From Chenopodium formosanum (taxonomy: Eukaryota; Streptophyta; Magnoliopsida; Caryophyllales; Amaranthaceae), in NCBI GenBank assembly GCA_024500155.1, contig CM044875.1, forward strand, positions 14,531,203 to 14,595,202: a DNA stretch of 64,000 nt, in the 5' to 3' direction. Under the pieces are notes generated by a model. It was given only the letters and a program-made list of their open reading frames with translations, made no database searches and had not been told where the DNA came from. Positions 43,717-55,816 of the stretch are shown piece after piece; the stretch's first letter is position 1; each line of letters starts with the position of its first letter. The position numbers and the translations under genes are program-made.

Positions 43717-44112
43717 ACTGAAAGAAACACCAAAAAATGACACGTGTTATTGCTGATCTGATGTGTCTTTTAGTATATACTTCGTAGTATTTATGATTCA
43801 TCCTATAATCTCTACCCTGTAAATTTTCAACACTTTTGTAAAAGGCCTACTAATGCGTATGGACAGTCAGGTGCATATACAAGTATGTCAAATCATACTG
43901 AAGACCTTTCCCATAACACTCTCTCTCCTACTTTGAGCTATCTTATCATTGTGAAAGGTGACTCATGGGGTGAGACTCCTATCTTTTCCAGGTCACTGAC
44001 AACCTCGGCACATGAGCCCAATGACAAACAAGGAGAAGCCAAGTGGCATTTTTTTTATTTTCATTTAATTTTTTTTGCCCAAAATTAACATAAAATAATT
44101 TTTTTAATTGTA
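43229..44112. other. Gene-free AT-rich stretch with poly(A)
   Basis: No coding sequence is recognised. A run of about 37 A lies at 43678-43714. Nothing else stands out. Confidence 0.4.
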
Positions 44113-44120
44113 GTGAGCTA

Positions 44121-45549
44121 TAAGGATGACAATTTTATATGGATATCCAGTAATCCGCTCCACCCGCTCTAATTAAATGGATGAAAACCCGACTTATACG
44201 GATGAAGGGCGGGTGGTGGATGAAACGGATGACGGATCGGGTCGGATTCGGGTGGAACTTTTAGTCATCCGTCACCCGATCCGTCACCCGTTTATCATCC
44301 ACCCGTTTAATTTTTATAATAAAAAAAATGCCCTGAAATTAAATAAACCCTAATCTAAATTTCAAGCAGCCACCTTCTTTCATTTTCAATCTCTCTCTAC
44401 AGTCTACTCTCTCTCTCTCTCTACCTTTCATTCTTTAGGCTCCACCCTCAGTCCCTCACCGACGACTCCACCCTCACCGGCGGCGACTCAACCCTCACCG
44501 GTGGCGGCTCAACCCTCACCGGCGGCGACACAACCCTCACCGGCGACTCCACCTCCACCTGCGACTCCATCTCACCTTAGTCACCTACAACGTCCAGCGA
44601 TTAAGGTATAATTTTATACCTTTTTTTTTTAATTTCCCTATTTTAATTTGTTCTTTTGACACACCATCTATAAATCTATAATCCAAGAATCGATTCTATG
44701 TTTGTGTGTTTCGATTTAACCATTTTTTTATTAAAGATTGTTAGTTTTTTTTATATGTATTTAATTTGTACATAGTTGCATTCAAAATTTTCAAATAAGT
44801 AGTAGCTCTGAAATTTGTTTTATTTTTTCTTCTGTATTAACGTTTCTGATGTTTTCAACTTTAGATCTAAAAGCTTCAACTTTTATGCCTAATTTTAAAT
44901 TTGAATAGCATTGTAAATGTTAAATATATATCGTGTAGATATTTTTGTATGTATTTTTTATACTTAGGTATTTAGGCTAGTATCACGCCTAATGAACGCC
45001 TAGCGAGGTCGTTGACTTGGATTCGGTAATAATCAAAACTTATTAAAAAAAATTCTGTGTTAATATTCATTATATGGTCTTAATTACATTTTTTGTACTC
45101 TTGTAGGATGATGACGATTTCATGGATATTTGAAGAAAAAAAAGGGACTTGATGACAAATATCACCTCTTTGGCTCATTGCAAATTCATTGCTAATTTGC
45201 TACTGTAATTGTGTTCTAGTCATTAGTTCATTTTTATGTTATTGACATATTTGAGTAATTTGACACCTAGTTGGTGTACTACTGTAATATTATACATTTA
45301 TTGAAGGTTGTAGTGCTTTTGTTTTCCGATAATAAATTATGATTTCGGTAAATTATAATTTCATTGCAAGTTTAATAGCTTTCATCCGTTTAGCATCCGA
45401 TCCACCCGTTTCACCCGCGGATGATTGGTGGATCGGATATGGATGATGGGGTAAGCGGGTGGTGGGTGGAGCGGATGGAGCGGATGGCGGGTGCGGATGG
45501 ATGCGGGTGAAGGTCCATCCGATCCAAATCTGACCCGTTGCCATCCCTA
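44121..45549 (+). mobile_element. hAT deletion derivative, 1429 bp
   Basis: TIRs TAAGGATGACAAT and complement TAGGGATGGCAAC; perfect 8-bp duplication GTGAGCTA at 44113-44120 and 45550-45557. CCACCCGT/GGGTGGAT repeats fill both ends. The interior keeps what looks like a gene's 5' leader with CT repeats (about 44385-44600, ending in AAG/GTATAA) and a last exon (after TGTAG at about 45108, DDDDFMDI then stop). The bulk of the coding sequence is absent. Confidence 0.88.
44465..44550 (+). repeat. Short tandem repeat, ACCCTCACCGGCGGCG type
   Basis: Four to five copies of an approximately 18-bp CTCAACCCTCACCGGCGG unit within the leader of the hAT element. Confidence 0.8.
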
Positions 45550-45557
45550 GTGAGCTA

Positions 45558-46255
45558 GCATACCATTGTGAAAAAAGTAAATGGCTAAACTTAGTGACTA
45601 AAATTACTCAAGTAAGTGGCTAAAATTAGTGAAATATGATATGGAAGAATTAAAATTGAAGAGAGAAATTGTGAGGTACTTCACCAATATGGATGCTCTT
45701 ATGATAAGCACTACAATACTTTTTATGTATACAGCTAGTTCCACATACAAGTATGTGCATCTAAGGGCATTTTTTTTCCATTAGATTATTATTATTATTA
45801 TTATTATTGCTCATTTTAACATTTTAAATGATCAAAATACCATGGGATTCACCTTGAACTCAGATGTATATATACAATTTTTTACTCCTTCGTGTTTTTA
45901 AAGTGTTTCACTTTGCTTGACATATAATTTTATGTAATTTAATTGATTAAATTTGTGGAGCCTATGAGAAAATCCACATGTGAGTAGATTTGTTGTCCCA
46001 CATTAAACGAGTATAAAAATGAAGAGAAATATTGGGATGTATGTCCCACATTGAAGAAAAAAGGAGGTCATATCCACTTTATATTTGAGGTGAAACCTCC
46101 TTGGTCGTATAAAGTGGACACTTGTAACGTGTGTGGCCCAGACACGTTTATCAAAATTATATAAAAAGTAAATGCGATATAAATGGAGTATTAAAAATTG
46201 TAAATCAAATAGTGTAGTTAATACTTTAATGTAAAGTAAAGAATGTGAAACGATA

Positions 46256-46291
<36 letters not shown>

Positions 46292-46427
46292 AATAATAAT
46301 ACATTCCCTCCGTATCTAAAAATGAAGGGACTCTTAAAATAGTATTGAGTTTGGGTGAGGACCAGGACGGAAAACATATATAATATTATTATATAACTTT
46401 TTGTTAAGGAGTTGTTTGCCATCGATT

Positions 46428-46469
<42 letters not shown>

Positions 46470-46542
46470 GGAAAACAAGAAAAATGTGTCTCCACTTTTC
46501 TGTTCTTAGATTTTAACATTATTATGATTTAAATAAGTTTGT
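45558..46542. other. Gene-free stretch with TAAA repeats and poly(T)
   Basis: A region at 45970-46130 with GTCCCACATT motifs resembles small LTR-type repeats. An (AAAT)n run follows at 46257-46290 and a poly(T) of about 38 at 46431-46468. No gene. Confidence 0.4.
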
Positions 46543-47436
46543 AGGAAAATTTGTGAAGTACTACCTCAAAAATAAGGCCTTTCTGAATATCTACACCTAC
46601 AAACCTACAAAAAAAAGTTATTAATTACTACCCCTAAAATCGATTAATTATTGCCTTTTTTCCTAATCAACATACTTAAGATTTTAATGACATAATTATT
46701 TGATTACATTGTAATTAGTAGCTTTAAAACCTTAATTAATTTATAAACCCTAGCACCACCTCTACATTACTTCCAGTAACTCCCCTTTACTACCTCTGGG
46801 AACTCCCCCACCCCGAAACTCATCCCCCTCTTGGTCATCCATCACAAAACCTACCCTCTCCCGTTCTCCCACTGCAAACCCACTGTAATTATCGCCCTCC
46901 CTTTACCCTAACCCTTAAAACGTAGCCATCCCCTTCCCTTTTTCCCAAACCTTTTTTTTACCACCTTTCTTCCCCCCAAGCCCCGAAAACAGCACGACCA
47001 CATGATGGGGATGCAATTCGTTGTAAGGGAACGGAAGGGGAATGAGTTTCATGGTAGGGGGAAGGGGTGGGGGTGGGAATTGTGTTGGGAAGCGGGAGGG
47101 AGGTGGAAATTGTGGCGGGGGAACGAATGGGGATTAGATTGGATTTCGTGGTGGGAAGAAGTGGTTTTCGCGGTAGGGGATCGTAAGGGGAACGAGATTC
47201 ACGGTGGAGGAGCGGCGGAAGGTGGTGCAGGGGTTTATTTAATTAATTAACGTTTAAAAGCTATTAATTACAAATTAGATGGATAATGATGTCATTAAAT
47301 GATTAAGTAGGCTGATTACGAAAACAGATAGTAGTTATTAGAATTAATCGGTTTTAGGGGTAGTAATTAATAACTTTTAAAAGGTTAGTAATTCACAAAA
47401 GCCCTCTTTTTAAGGTAGTAATTTACAAATTTTCCT
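46543..47436. mobile_element. Long-TIR element, complete
   Basis: Arms of about 150 bp: left AGGAAAATTTGTGAAGTACT, right complement AGGAAAATTTGTAAATTACT, both with AAAAGTTATTAATTACTACC further in. The core is C-rich (46750-46990) then G-rich (47000-47230), the latter giving spurious Gly/Trp-rich ORFs. No target duplication was recognised. Confidence 0.75.
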
Positions 47437-47549
47437 TTGACTAATTTTTAATTCATTATATGATACATATCATATAATTTTGAAAAACAAAACCCAAAAA
47501 AAAAGTAAACCACAGTGATACCCAACAGTTAAAAAAAGTATAATATTTA

Positions 47550-47899
47550 GGCCTTGTTTAGTTCACTTTATTTTTACTTATTTCAGAAAAAATAAGTTCA
47601 GATCAGAAAAAATAAGTTCCGATTAGATCAGATAAAATAAGTTTAGATCAAATCATCGTTTTATGTGCAGTTTTTTTTATCTCTAAATATCTTTAATTTC
47701 GTGATGATTTTTTTTTAAAAAATCACATAGTAATAAAATACACATTATTACGAATCTAACAAGACCCCACTTAATATATATTTTTGTTCTATGTAGATCA
47801 TCGTATATGTAAGGTGAAAGTTTGGTCAAATCTAACATTCACATCAGATCATATCAGATAAATTTAGATAAGCAACTACAAGGTGAACTAAATAGAACG
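47550..47899. mobile_element. Tourist-like MITE
   Basis: Ends GGCCTTGTTTAGTTCACTTT and complement CGTTCTATTTAGTTCACCTT; TTA at 47547-47549 and 47900-47902. Body with AATAAGTTCAGATCAGA repeats. Confidence 0.85.
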
Positions 47900-47902
47900 T
47901 TA

Positions 47903-48038
47903 AAAAAAAAAGAACCATACTTAAGAAGTGCACAAAAAAAAAAACACAAATGGAATACATAATTAATATTCGAACGGAAGCAAATACAATCCAAGGAACT
48001 TGTTTGTAAGTTGTAAAATTGTAACTAGTCTTATCTAG

Positions 48039-48092
<54 letters not shown>

Positions 48093-48962
48093 AGTCATAT
48101 GACTCATATCTAGTAATTAACTACGAAAAACTATGTCTTAAAGAACTGAATGAAACTTCAGAGAAAAGGCTTAAGCCGCGTAAGTGTTATTGGTCATTTT
48201 CGTAGTATACTAGTATGGACGACCAATATTAAAGATAAGGTCAATTATTCAATTAATCATTATTGAAAACTTCCAAGAATTTTCAAACCTTAAGGTTTTT
48301 TTTTTTTTTATTTTTTTTATTTTTTTTTATTTTTTAAACAAAGACCTTAAGTTGTTGTTAACCTTTCGTCTTTACCGACAAAGGAATATTCTTGCTTCGT
48401 GAAAATTTCCGACGTAAAGTGGTCAATTAATCATACTAGTATGCGCCCTTGCTAATACACGGGTTATAACTATTGATGAAATTTAAAAAATAAAAATATA
48501 ACATAAAAAAATAAAATTAAAAAATATAACTAAAAATTAAAGAAAAATATGATGTACATTTTTTTTTGAGGTAATAAAATGTCACATTTTAATTATTGAT
48601 AGGAATGTAGAAATTAAAAAAGATAAAAGTAGTGAAACTTATGGTGAAATAAAAAAATTGAAGGGCACATAATTTAGGGGGAAAAAAATTGTAACTATAA
48701 TATGGATTCCTTGTAACATTGGTGTTTCCAAAAAGAAATTTATTGGATAATATAGTTAAATGTATGTGTTGTTATTAGGAAAAATATTAAAATAATAGTG
48801 GAAAAAAACCAAATTATTGTTGATTACTTACCTAAACAAATTGAAATATAAATCAATAAATCATGAAATGATGAAACATACACACATCAAATTTGGAGCA
48901 GAAAAAGCAAATATATTTTATCTGTAAACATGAAACTTGAATGTTATATCATATATGTATAT
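47903..48962. other. Gene-free AT-rich stretch
   Basis: No gene. A poly(A) of about 48 lies at 48042-48089 and a poly(T)-rich block at 48296-48340. A CTAG-GCGCCC-CACGGGTT arrangement at about 48435 resembles a Helitron 3' end on the minus strand, but no partner was found. Confidence 0.35.
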
Positions 48963-49539
48963 TGTTTATGCTAATTTTTGTTAAGTGGGATTGATTATCG
49001 AAATCCGGACTACGATCAACTAAGTAAAATCAAGGATAAAACGAAATAAGAACAATTAAATGACACAAGGGATTGGTGACGCGGAAAACCCAATGAAGGT
49101 AAAAACCGCGGGTAGAATGAGGATCTACCAAACTTTCACTATGCGAAATATTAAAGATAATGGTTTACAATATAGGATTTTTGTATGAATACTGCTAGAT
49201 AGTTCTGCCTCCCACTCATCGTTGCTTTGCCTTTTATATAGATGATTGCTAGGTTAAATTCTAGCCGTTGCAAGGAGATAGAGTTGTTCCCATGATTCTC
49301 GGACTATGGTTGCTTGAAACGTTCTTTTCTGCTTTGATTTCTAACAGATTGAATCAGCCGAGCTTGGACTGAGTCTTCTTTACTTATCTCTTCCTAAAAA
49401 ATAGGGAGTTGTTACTTGACTTCGTCTTCCGTCAATGCTGAGGGCGCGTCGTCATATTTCGTCTTCATCAAGATAGGTCTTCGTCATTGACTATGCTTGA
49501 CTGTCGTTGACTTATACTTGCAGATTTTTACCCATAACA
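48963..49539 (-). repeat. LTR (3' LTR of the minus-strand element)
   Basis: 577 bp; plus strand starts TGTTTATGC and ends CCCATAACA. About 96 percent similar by eye to the copy at 58178-58581. A TATATAG motif at about 49235 lies within it. Confidence 0.85.
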
Positions 49540-49944
49540 ATTTGCCCATAATTTCTTAAACGTAAATAACTATACACTTTTGGCAATTACTTAAAAACAA
49601 GAAATGCAAAACAAAAAATAAAAGAAACCAAAAAATACAGAAAAATTCAAATTACTTGGGGGCGTTCTTGTCTTTTCATTTACCAAGCACGTTCTTCAGG
49701 GAAGTTACTCCACTTCCCCCACTTTCTCACTCTAGCCGTCATTTCACTCTTTAATTGCTGCAACACGCTTCGCGCTTCCCCAACTTCCACTCCATTTCAC
49801 TCTTCTCTTTCTGCTTTCTCTTTCTTTTGCGGAATTTATTTGGGTGGTTGAGCGGCAGCGTGTGGCGGCGATTTCGAACTTCCGACATCTTCAATTACCA
49901 GGTAATTCACTTAATTTCTCTTTGCATTAGTCAATTTAAGCACA

Positions 49945-50520
49945 ATGTCGAGCAAAATTCCCAAAACTAGAACTAGGTTTTCTCTTCGCGTTGTTGAAAA
50001 ACGAGGAACAGTTGTTTCACAGAAGAAATCAAAGTCTCAGCCCAAGTCATTGATGGCGCCAAACATGACGAGTGATTTCGTTAAGATGGCGGGCTTTCCT
50101 GGCACTACCTTTGCTTACATTCCGGGGCCTGGCCAAACGGTGGAGGATTGCCCCAAGGATTTCGTTGTTTTCTTTAGATATCCTTTTGCGGAGACATCAA
50201 TTAAATTTCCTTTTCCGCCTTTGGTTCGTTCTTTTTTCGAAGTTTTAGGCATTAATCCTGGACAACTAATGCCTTCTGGTTGGAGGATCTTGTCGGTAAT
50301 AGTGGAATTGACCAAAGATTGGGAGGATCCCTTTACTTTGGCGGATCTGGCGGTAGGGTATGAGATTAAGATGGCTGAGAGTGGTTTCGTTAGTTTGTGC
50401 AAAAAAGGGAGTCGGTTGGTTTTGAATACTGATGTAAATGACAGGGGTTGGAAGAAGTGGTTTCTCTTTGTCAAGAGTGTATCGTTGGGTACCGACGGAA
50501 TGTGGTTAACAGAGGGATGA
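49945..50520 (+). CDS. Antisense ORF, PF04195-like (putative gypsy-type protein), first exon
   Basis: 191-residue frame on the strand opposite to pol. After a basic N-terminus it contains FVVFFRYPFAETSIKFPFPP, LVRSFFEVLGINPGQLMPSG and WRILSVIVELTKDW, the pattern of the plant family called putative gypsy-type transposon. Such proteins are known as additional ORFs in Tat-lineage elements and have no established function. A stop closes the frame just before GGTAAGC, so the natural exon end may be nearby and the stop may be a mutation. Later exons probably lie at 50608-51980. Confidence 0.6.
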   Translation: MSSKIPKTRTRFSLRVVEKRGTVVSQKKSKSQPKSLMAPNMTSDFVKMAGFPGTTFAYIPGPGQTVEDCPKDFVVFFRYPFAETSIKFPFPPLVRSFFEVLGINPGQLMPSGWRILSVIVELTKDWEDPFTLADLAVGYEIKMAESGFVSLCKKGSRLVLNTDVNDRGWKKWFLFVKSVSLGTDGMWLTEG

Positions 50521-50607
50521 CCGATGAAGGGTAAGCATTTTTCCGGCGTTCTGTTCCTCTGGTTTAATTTCGGCTAAATGGTTTGATCTTTTCTTTATTT
50601 ATGCAGA

Positions 50608-51980
50608 ATTTGACTTAGGGTTTCTCGAGGCATCGGAGACCTCTTCGTCGAAGGTGAAAGAATTCCTTGCCATTAGCCCTTCAGCAAGAACGTTCGTGAG
50701 AGAAGTCGATGAGTGATCAAGCGGGGCAAATACAGAGAATTCCAGTGAGCACATCAAAACAAACCGAATATTCCGAAGAAACAATGTCAACTCGTAAGTT
50801 TTTATTTACCGTAGCGTAACTCTTGTCGCTTTGTTGTTGTATCGTTGTTCTGTGTTTACCGTGTCTTATGCTTTATCAGAGTCGGCAGCTCAGGGCGTTC
50901 GCCGAGGACGGAGCTTAACTCAGCAAGAAGCTGATTTGCGGATGAGGAGGAAGCGCGACTTGAACCCCCAGGAGAAACAACCGTCGGAGGTGGCGGAGAA
51001 AACAGAGCCTGTTCAGGCTTCGACGATTCACTGGACCGTCGACGAGTCTGGTACTATTACTCTGTCACCGTCTCCTCCGCGCAAGTAGCATAAGGCCGAT
51101 GACGAACCTACTGTTCCTGACATCCTGGCGCGTTTTCCGGTGAATTTCTTAGATCTTTGGAAGGACGATCGTCGTTCTCTCTTTCCTGGCTTGAATCAAC
51201 TATTGTTTCCGGGTTTGAGGGAACATCTGAATGGTACCTCTGCACTGGACTTAGCTTCTGAAGCGGTTATGACTTATTTATACGTAAGTTTCTACTAAGT
51301 GCAGTTTTTGTCTATTGGGGTTAAATTTTGGGCTCATGATTTGTATTGTGTTTGATTAGTGTCTGCAAAATTCTTTGGTACTGAGGAAAAGAGTGATCGG
51401 CCTGGCTAAGGAGATGAAGAGGTTGGACAGTGTGGCTAAGAACAGTGAAGCTCAGCGCAAGACTGCGGTTAATGTTTTTCAAATGACTAAAAAGGATCTG
51501 GATGAAGCGACGAAGAAGGTGGAAGACCTGGAGAAACGGCTAAAGGCTCAATCAGAGGGTATGTAGGAAGAGCGTCAAAAGTTTCAGGATCAGCTAAAGG
51601 AGCAGGCTAAGCAGTTAGAAGATAAAGTCGGGGTTATTGTTGCTAAGGACGAGGCTCTGACGAAGGTGCAAGAAGAGCTGGCGTCGACACAGAAAGAATT
51701 GGACGACGCGCTGGATTACTAAGCTGAATTGGACATTAAGGTAAAGGCGAAGCTGATGAAGCAATTTTTGGATGGAAAGGCTTCGGAGTGGCGTCCCCAG
51801 GAGGTGATTGATCGCTTTTTGGCTAACGGCGGGACTCTTGACGAACTGAAGGAGGATGTTGCAGTTACGTCGACTACGGATTCTGGTCCGTCGACCATCG
51901 TTCCTTTGCCCGTTGCTGCTGTTGAAGTCCAGCCTTCTGCTGTCGATGACCAGCCTGCGCTCTTCAGGAATCAGCCTTAG
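50608..51980 (+). pseudogene. Antisense ORF, later exons (coiled coil)
   Basis: Protein-like plus-strand segments follow: SETSSSKVKEFLAISPS (about 50630), QSAAQGVRRGRSLTQQE-like text (50880-51088), DILARFPVNFLDLWKDDRRS (about 51119), and a long charged coiled coil from about 51366 (KRVIGLAKEMKRLDSVAKNS) to 51720, then a Pro/Val-rich tail to TAG at 51978-51980. Stops at 51086, 51564 and 51719 break it. Splice borders are uncertain. Confidence 0.5.
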
Positions 51981-53208
51981 ACGACGCAAAGGAGCCACAA
52001 GTCAAAGGTATTGACGACAATGCTCGTGCTAATGAGATAGTTAAGGAAGTCGTCGATGGACTTTCTGCTGCGGGGGCCGTCGCTACCGACGAAACCGATG
52101 CTTGAAGGCCATCGCTTGTGATGGTTCAAACTTATGCTTTTGTATGCGTTTGACTGACTTTGCTTTTGCTTCAAAACTTGTCTTTTGGTTTTATGACTTG
52201 TGCTTTTGTATTTTTGTTCCACTTGAGAACAAGTGGTTCCTTGACAGTTTGCTTTGTTTCCTTTTATGCTAAGTATTTCTTTGCTTTTCGTCATTTGCTT
52301 GATTTGTGATCTGTAGACGTGAAGCAAAACATAACATAAAGTTTCGTAAAAACCTGTTTTTTAAAGAGAATATGACATGTCAAAAGTTTTCAATTTAAAA
52401 AAACTCCATTCTTTATTAACTTTAAGATAATATTTTAAACAAGGGAGAATGCTTAAATATAAAAAATATTTTGTAGCTACACATTATGCTTCGTCGGAGA
52501 CTTTGTATTTTTAGGCCTATCGTTGCGTTGTTTGCCAATGCCCCTTGCGTCCCAGCGTCAACGCTAAACACTGAAGACTAGTTCGTAGTTCAGGTATCGA
52601 GTGTTTGGCGTCGGACGCTAAGGTCAGGTTTGCCCCGGGCTTCATCGTGCTTTGATTGTCGTTTGAACGACAGCTTTCCTCACCCTTTTTTAAGGATGTC
52701 AGTGTAACTGACTTATGTTGTCGTTTTCTTCTTATAGTGGGACCATGGCTAGGTCTTTTCTTTCCTTTGATAGCATGCTTCGTCGATCGATGTTCTGCAA
52801 AACCAACATGGTTAAAGTACCGTTAGCCGTTGGCACGGCCAACGGCCCTCCGATGCTTAAGTCAGTACACTTAGTCGTAAATGAAAACTTCAAATAAACG
52901 AAATAAACTTGGAGTTTTGTTAGGACGTTACCATTTTATCGACGAACACTTTTGACCTTTTGCTTAAAATTAGTACTTTCTGAGATGAGTTGCGTTCCAA
53001 CTTCTTGGAACGGGGTTACCTTGCTGGTCGGTTAGTTGATAAGCGTCGTTTCCGACGACTTTGGGGATTTCGTATGGTCCCTCCCATGGGGGGGGGCAAG
53101 CTTTCCGTCGGCTGGATTTTTTGTGTTCTGGAACGCTTTCCTGAGTACCCAGTCACCTAATTGGAATGTTTTGGCCTTGACGTTTTTGTTGAAGCTTCTT
53201 GCGACGAT

Positions 53209-54018
53209 TTAATGTTGTGCCTCCATTCTGATTAACGCTGTCTCTCTTAATTCTTCGGTTGCGTCTAAGCTGTCCTCCATTTCCTCTTGATTTCTTTCCT
53301 CCGTCATGAGACCGAATCTTGACGTTGGGAAGTTGGCCTTTACTGGGAGAACGGCTTCACATCCGTAGACAAGGGAGAAGGGCGTCTGCCCCGTCACTTC
53401 TCTCGACGTCGTCCGGTTGGCCAGAACTGCTGGGAGCTCATCGGCCCATTTGGCTTTTGCTGCTTTTAGCCTTCTCTTGATGGCTTCCATGACAACTTTG
53501 TTGCTGGACTCGGCCTGTCCATTGGCTTGTGGATACCTCGGCGTTGACTTCCTTAGCTCTATGCGAAACATCTGCAAAAAAGAACAAGTTTTGTCGCTAA
53601 TAAACTGTGATCCGTTGTCACAGACGATCACTGACGGGATTCCAAACCTGCAAATAATGTTAGTCCATATGAATGTAATGACCTCCTTGTCCGTCACCTG
53701 TTTCAAAGAAATTGCTTCAATCCATTTAGAAAAATAATCGGTTAGTGTTAGCATATAATTTCTTTGTCCTGGTACTGCGGGTAGCTTCCCAACGATGTCC
53801 ATTCCCCATCTCATGACGGGCCACGGAGATAATGTCTGGTGGAGGGGTTTCGACGGTTTATGGATGATGTTGGCAAACCGTTGATAGCTGTCACATCTAT
53901 TCACGTATTGCACTGCGTCGTCGTTATTGACGTCATCGACGGGTTTGGTCCAGTCGTCGTCGTTATTGACGTCGTCGACGGGTAGGATTTCTTTGAAGGA
54001 TACAGATGGTTTTTGCAA
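53209..54018 (-). pseudogene. Tat-like integrase
   Basis: The minus-strand frame has the catalytic triad: Asp in WGMDIVG (about 53800), Asp in VCDNGSQF (about 53620) and Glu in QANGQAESSNK (about 53510), followed by KAKWADELPAVLANRTT and TPFSLVYGCEAVLP. The N-terminus shows a repeated VDDVNNDD, and only part of the zinc-finger side (CDSYQRFANI) remains. The frame differs from the RNase H part upstream. Confidence 0.85.
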
Positions 54019-54065
54019 GTGGACTAAGGGAATGTTTGTGAAGGTGGTCTTTTTGAGGGCGGAGG

Positions 54066-54662
54066 CTAGGTTTGCCAGTGCGTCGGCTTGGGCATTCTGG
54101 TCTCTTGGGATTTGTGAGATAGTGATGGATCAAAGTGTTTGGCTTTTTCTTTAGCTACGTCGAGGTATGCTGTCATTTTGGAATCTTTTGTTGCGAAGTC
54201 ACCTGTTATCTGGCTGACGACAAGGAGGGAGTCACTGTATACATCAGAGGCTGTAGCACCTAAGTCTTTCGCGATGATCATTCCTGCAATCAAAGCTTCA
54301 TATTATGCTTCATTGTTAGTTACTTTAAAATCACAAGATATAGACCTTACTATCATGTCCCCTTGTGGTGACTTTAGCACCATTCCCAGGCCAGCCCCTC
54401 GTTGGTTGGACGAGCCATCGACGAATAGGACCCATTTTCTTTCTTTTTGGACGTTGTTAATTTCTTCTACCTCTTTGTCAGCTATGGCCTGTAAGTCGGG
54501 GCTGAAGTCAGCCACAAAATCTGCTAGGGCTTGAGATTTTATTGCTTTTTTGGGTTGGTACTTGATGTCCATCGTGCTTAAAGAAATGCTCCACATGCCT
54601 AGTTGCCCTGTCAAATCTGGCTTTCTCAAAACAGACTTAAGTGGATAATTAGTCATCACCAC
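54066..54662 (-). pseudogene. Tat-type second RNase H domain
   Basis: LFVDGSSNQRGAGLGMVLKS (about 54440-54380) with the first catalytic Asp, NNEA then (after a stop at about 54301) YEALIAGMIIAKDLG, and VYSDSLLVVSQITGDF (about 54235). This DGS-type RNase H following RT is characteristic of the Tat lineage. Confidence 0.8.
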
Positions 54663-54919
54663 TACGTGGTGGGTTTCAAAATAGTGCCTTAGCTTCTTAA
54701 CAACAGTAATTAAAGCAAGGGCTAATTTTTCTAGGGATATATATCTTACCTCGGCTGCGAGCAGGGTTTTACTTACATAGTAAACCGGAAGCTACCCAGC
54801 TTCATCATCTTCTCTTGTCAGGACTGCGCTGACGGCCACAACACTAACGGCAATATAAAGCTGCAAAGGCTCGTTAGTTTTGGGTTTCGACAGGAGGGGT
54901 GGCGTCATTAGATATTTCT

Positions 54920-55816
54920 TTAGATCTTGCAGATCTTTTTCATGATCGTCAGTCCATTCAAAACCTTTTTTTTTCTCAAAACATTATAGAAAAGATGACA
55001 TTTATCTGACGATCGAGAGATAAAGCGATTTAATGCTGCCACTCGTCCTGTCAATTTCTTGGTTTCTTTAACATTTCGGGGGGATTGAATATTTATTAGA
55101 GCCTTGACTTGGTCGGGACTGGCTTCAATTCCCCTTTGTGTTACTACATAGCCCAAAAATTTTCCAGCAGATACTCCAAATGAGCATTTGGTAGGGTTAA
55201 GTTTCATACCGTATTTTCGCAATACCTCAAAGGTCTGACGGAGGTGGTCGACGTGGTCCTTCGACTTTTTAGATTTCACCAGCATATCATCGATGTATAC
55301 TTCCATCGTATCTCCTAGCTAGTCTTTGAACATCCTGTTGATTAGCCTCTGGTACGTCGAACCTGCATTTTTTAGTCCGAAAGGCATAACTTTATAACAA
55401 TATATACCTTTGTCGGTCATGAAGGCCGTCTTCTCCTGATCGTCGGGATGCATTAGGATCTAGTTGTATTCGGAGTAGGCGTCCATGAATGTTAAGAGCT
55501 CGTGACCTGCTGTCGCATCTACCATGGCGTCGATGTGCGGGAGCGGGAACGGATCTTTAGGGCAGGCTTTGTTGAGATCGGTGAAGTTGATGCATACTCT
55601 CCACTTGCCGCTCTTTTTGCTGACGACGACAATATTTGCGAGCCAGTCTGGATACTTGACTTCTCTTATCTTTCCAGTGTCGATCAGCTGCTGCACTTCG
55701 TCGTTAATGATCTTGTTTCGCTCCGGAGCAAACTTTCGACGCTTCTGCTTGACAAGCTTATGATTTGGGTCATCATTCAGCTTATGGGAGATGATGCTTT
55801 GGTCTATACCAGTCAT
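54920..55816 (-). pseudogene. Tat-like reverse transcriptase
   Basis: Minus-strand frame with WLANIVVVSKKSGKWRVCIN, then FTDLNKACPKDPFPLPHID, a stop at about 55460, MPFGLKNAGSTYQRL (about 55390), another stop at about 55318, and the catalytic YIDD (55290 region, EVYIDDMLVKS), then KCSFGVSAGKFLGYVV. All parts are in one frame, which is also the frame of gag upstream. Stops, not frameshifts, break it. Confidence 0.88.

Noticed and set aside
47002..47250. Gly/Trp-rich ORF
   Set aside because: Lies in the G-rich core of a long-TIR element; composition-driven.
49755..49970. 71-residue plus-strand ORF upstream of the antisense ORF
   Set aside because: It overlaps the start of the better supported frame at 49945 and shows no conserved motif; more likely leader sequence.
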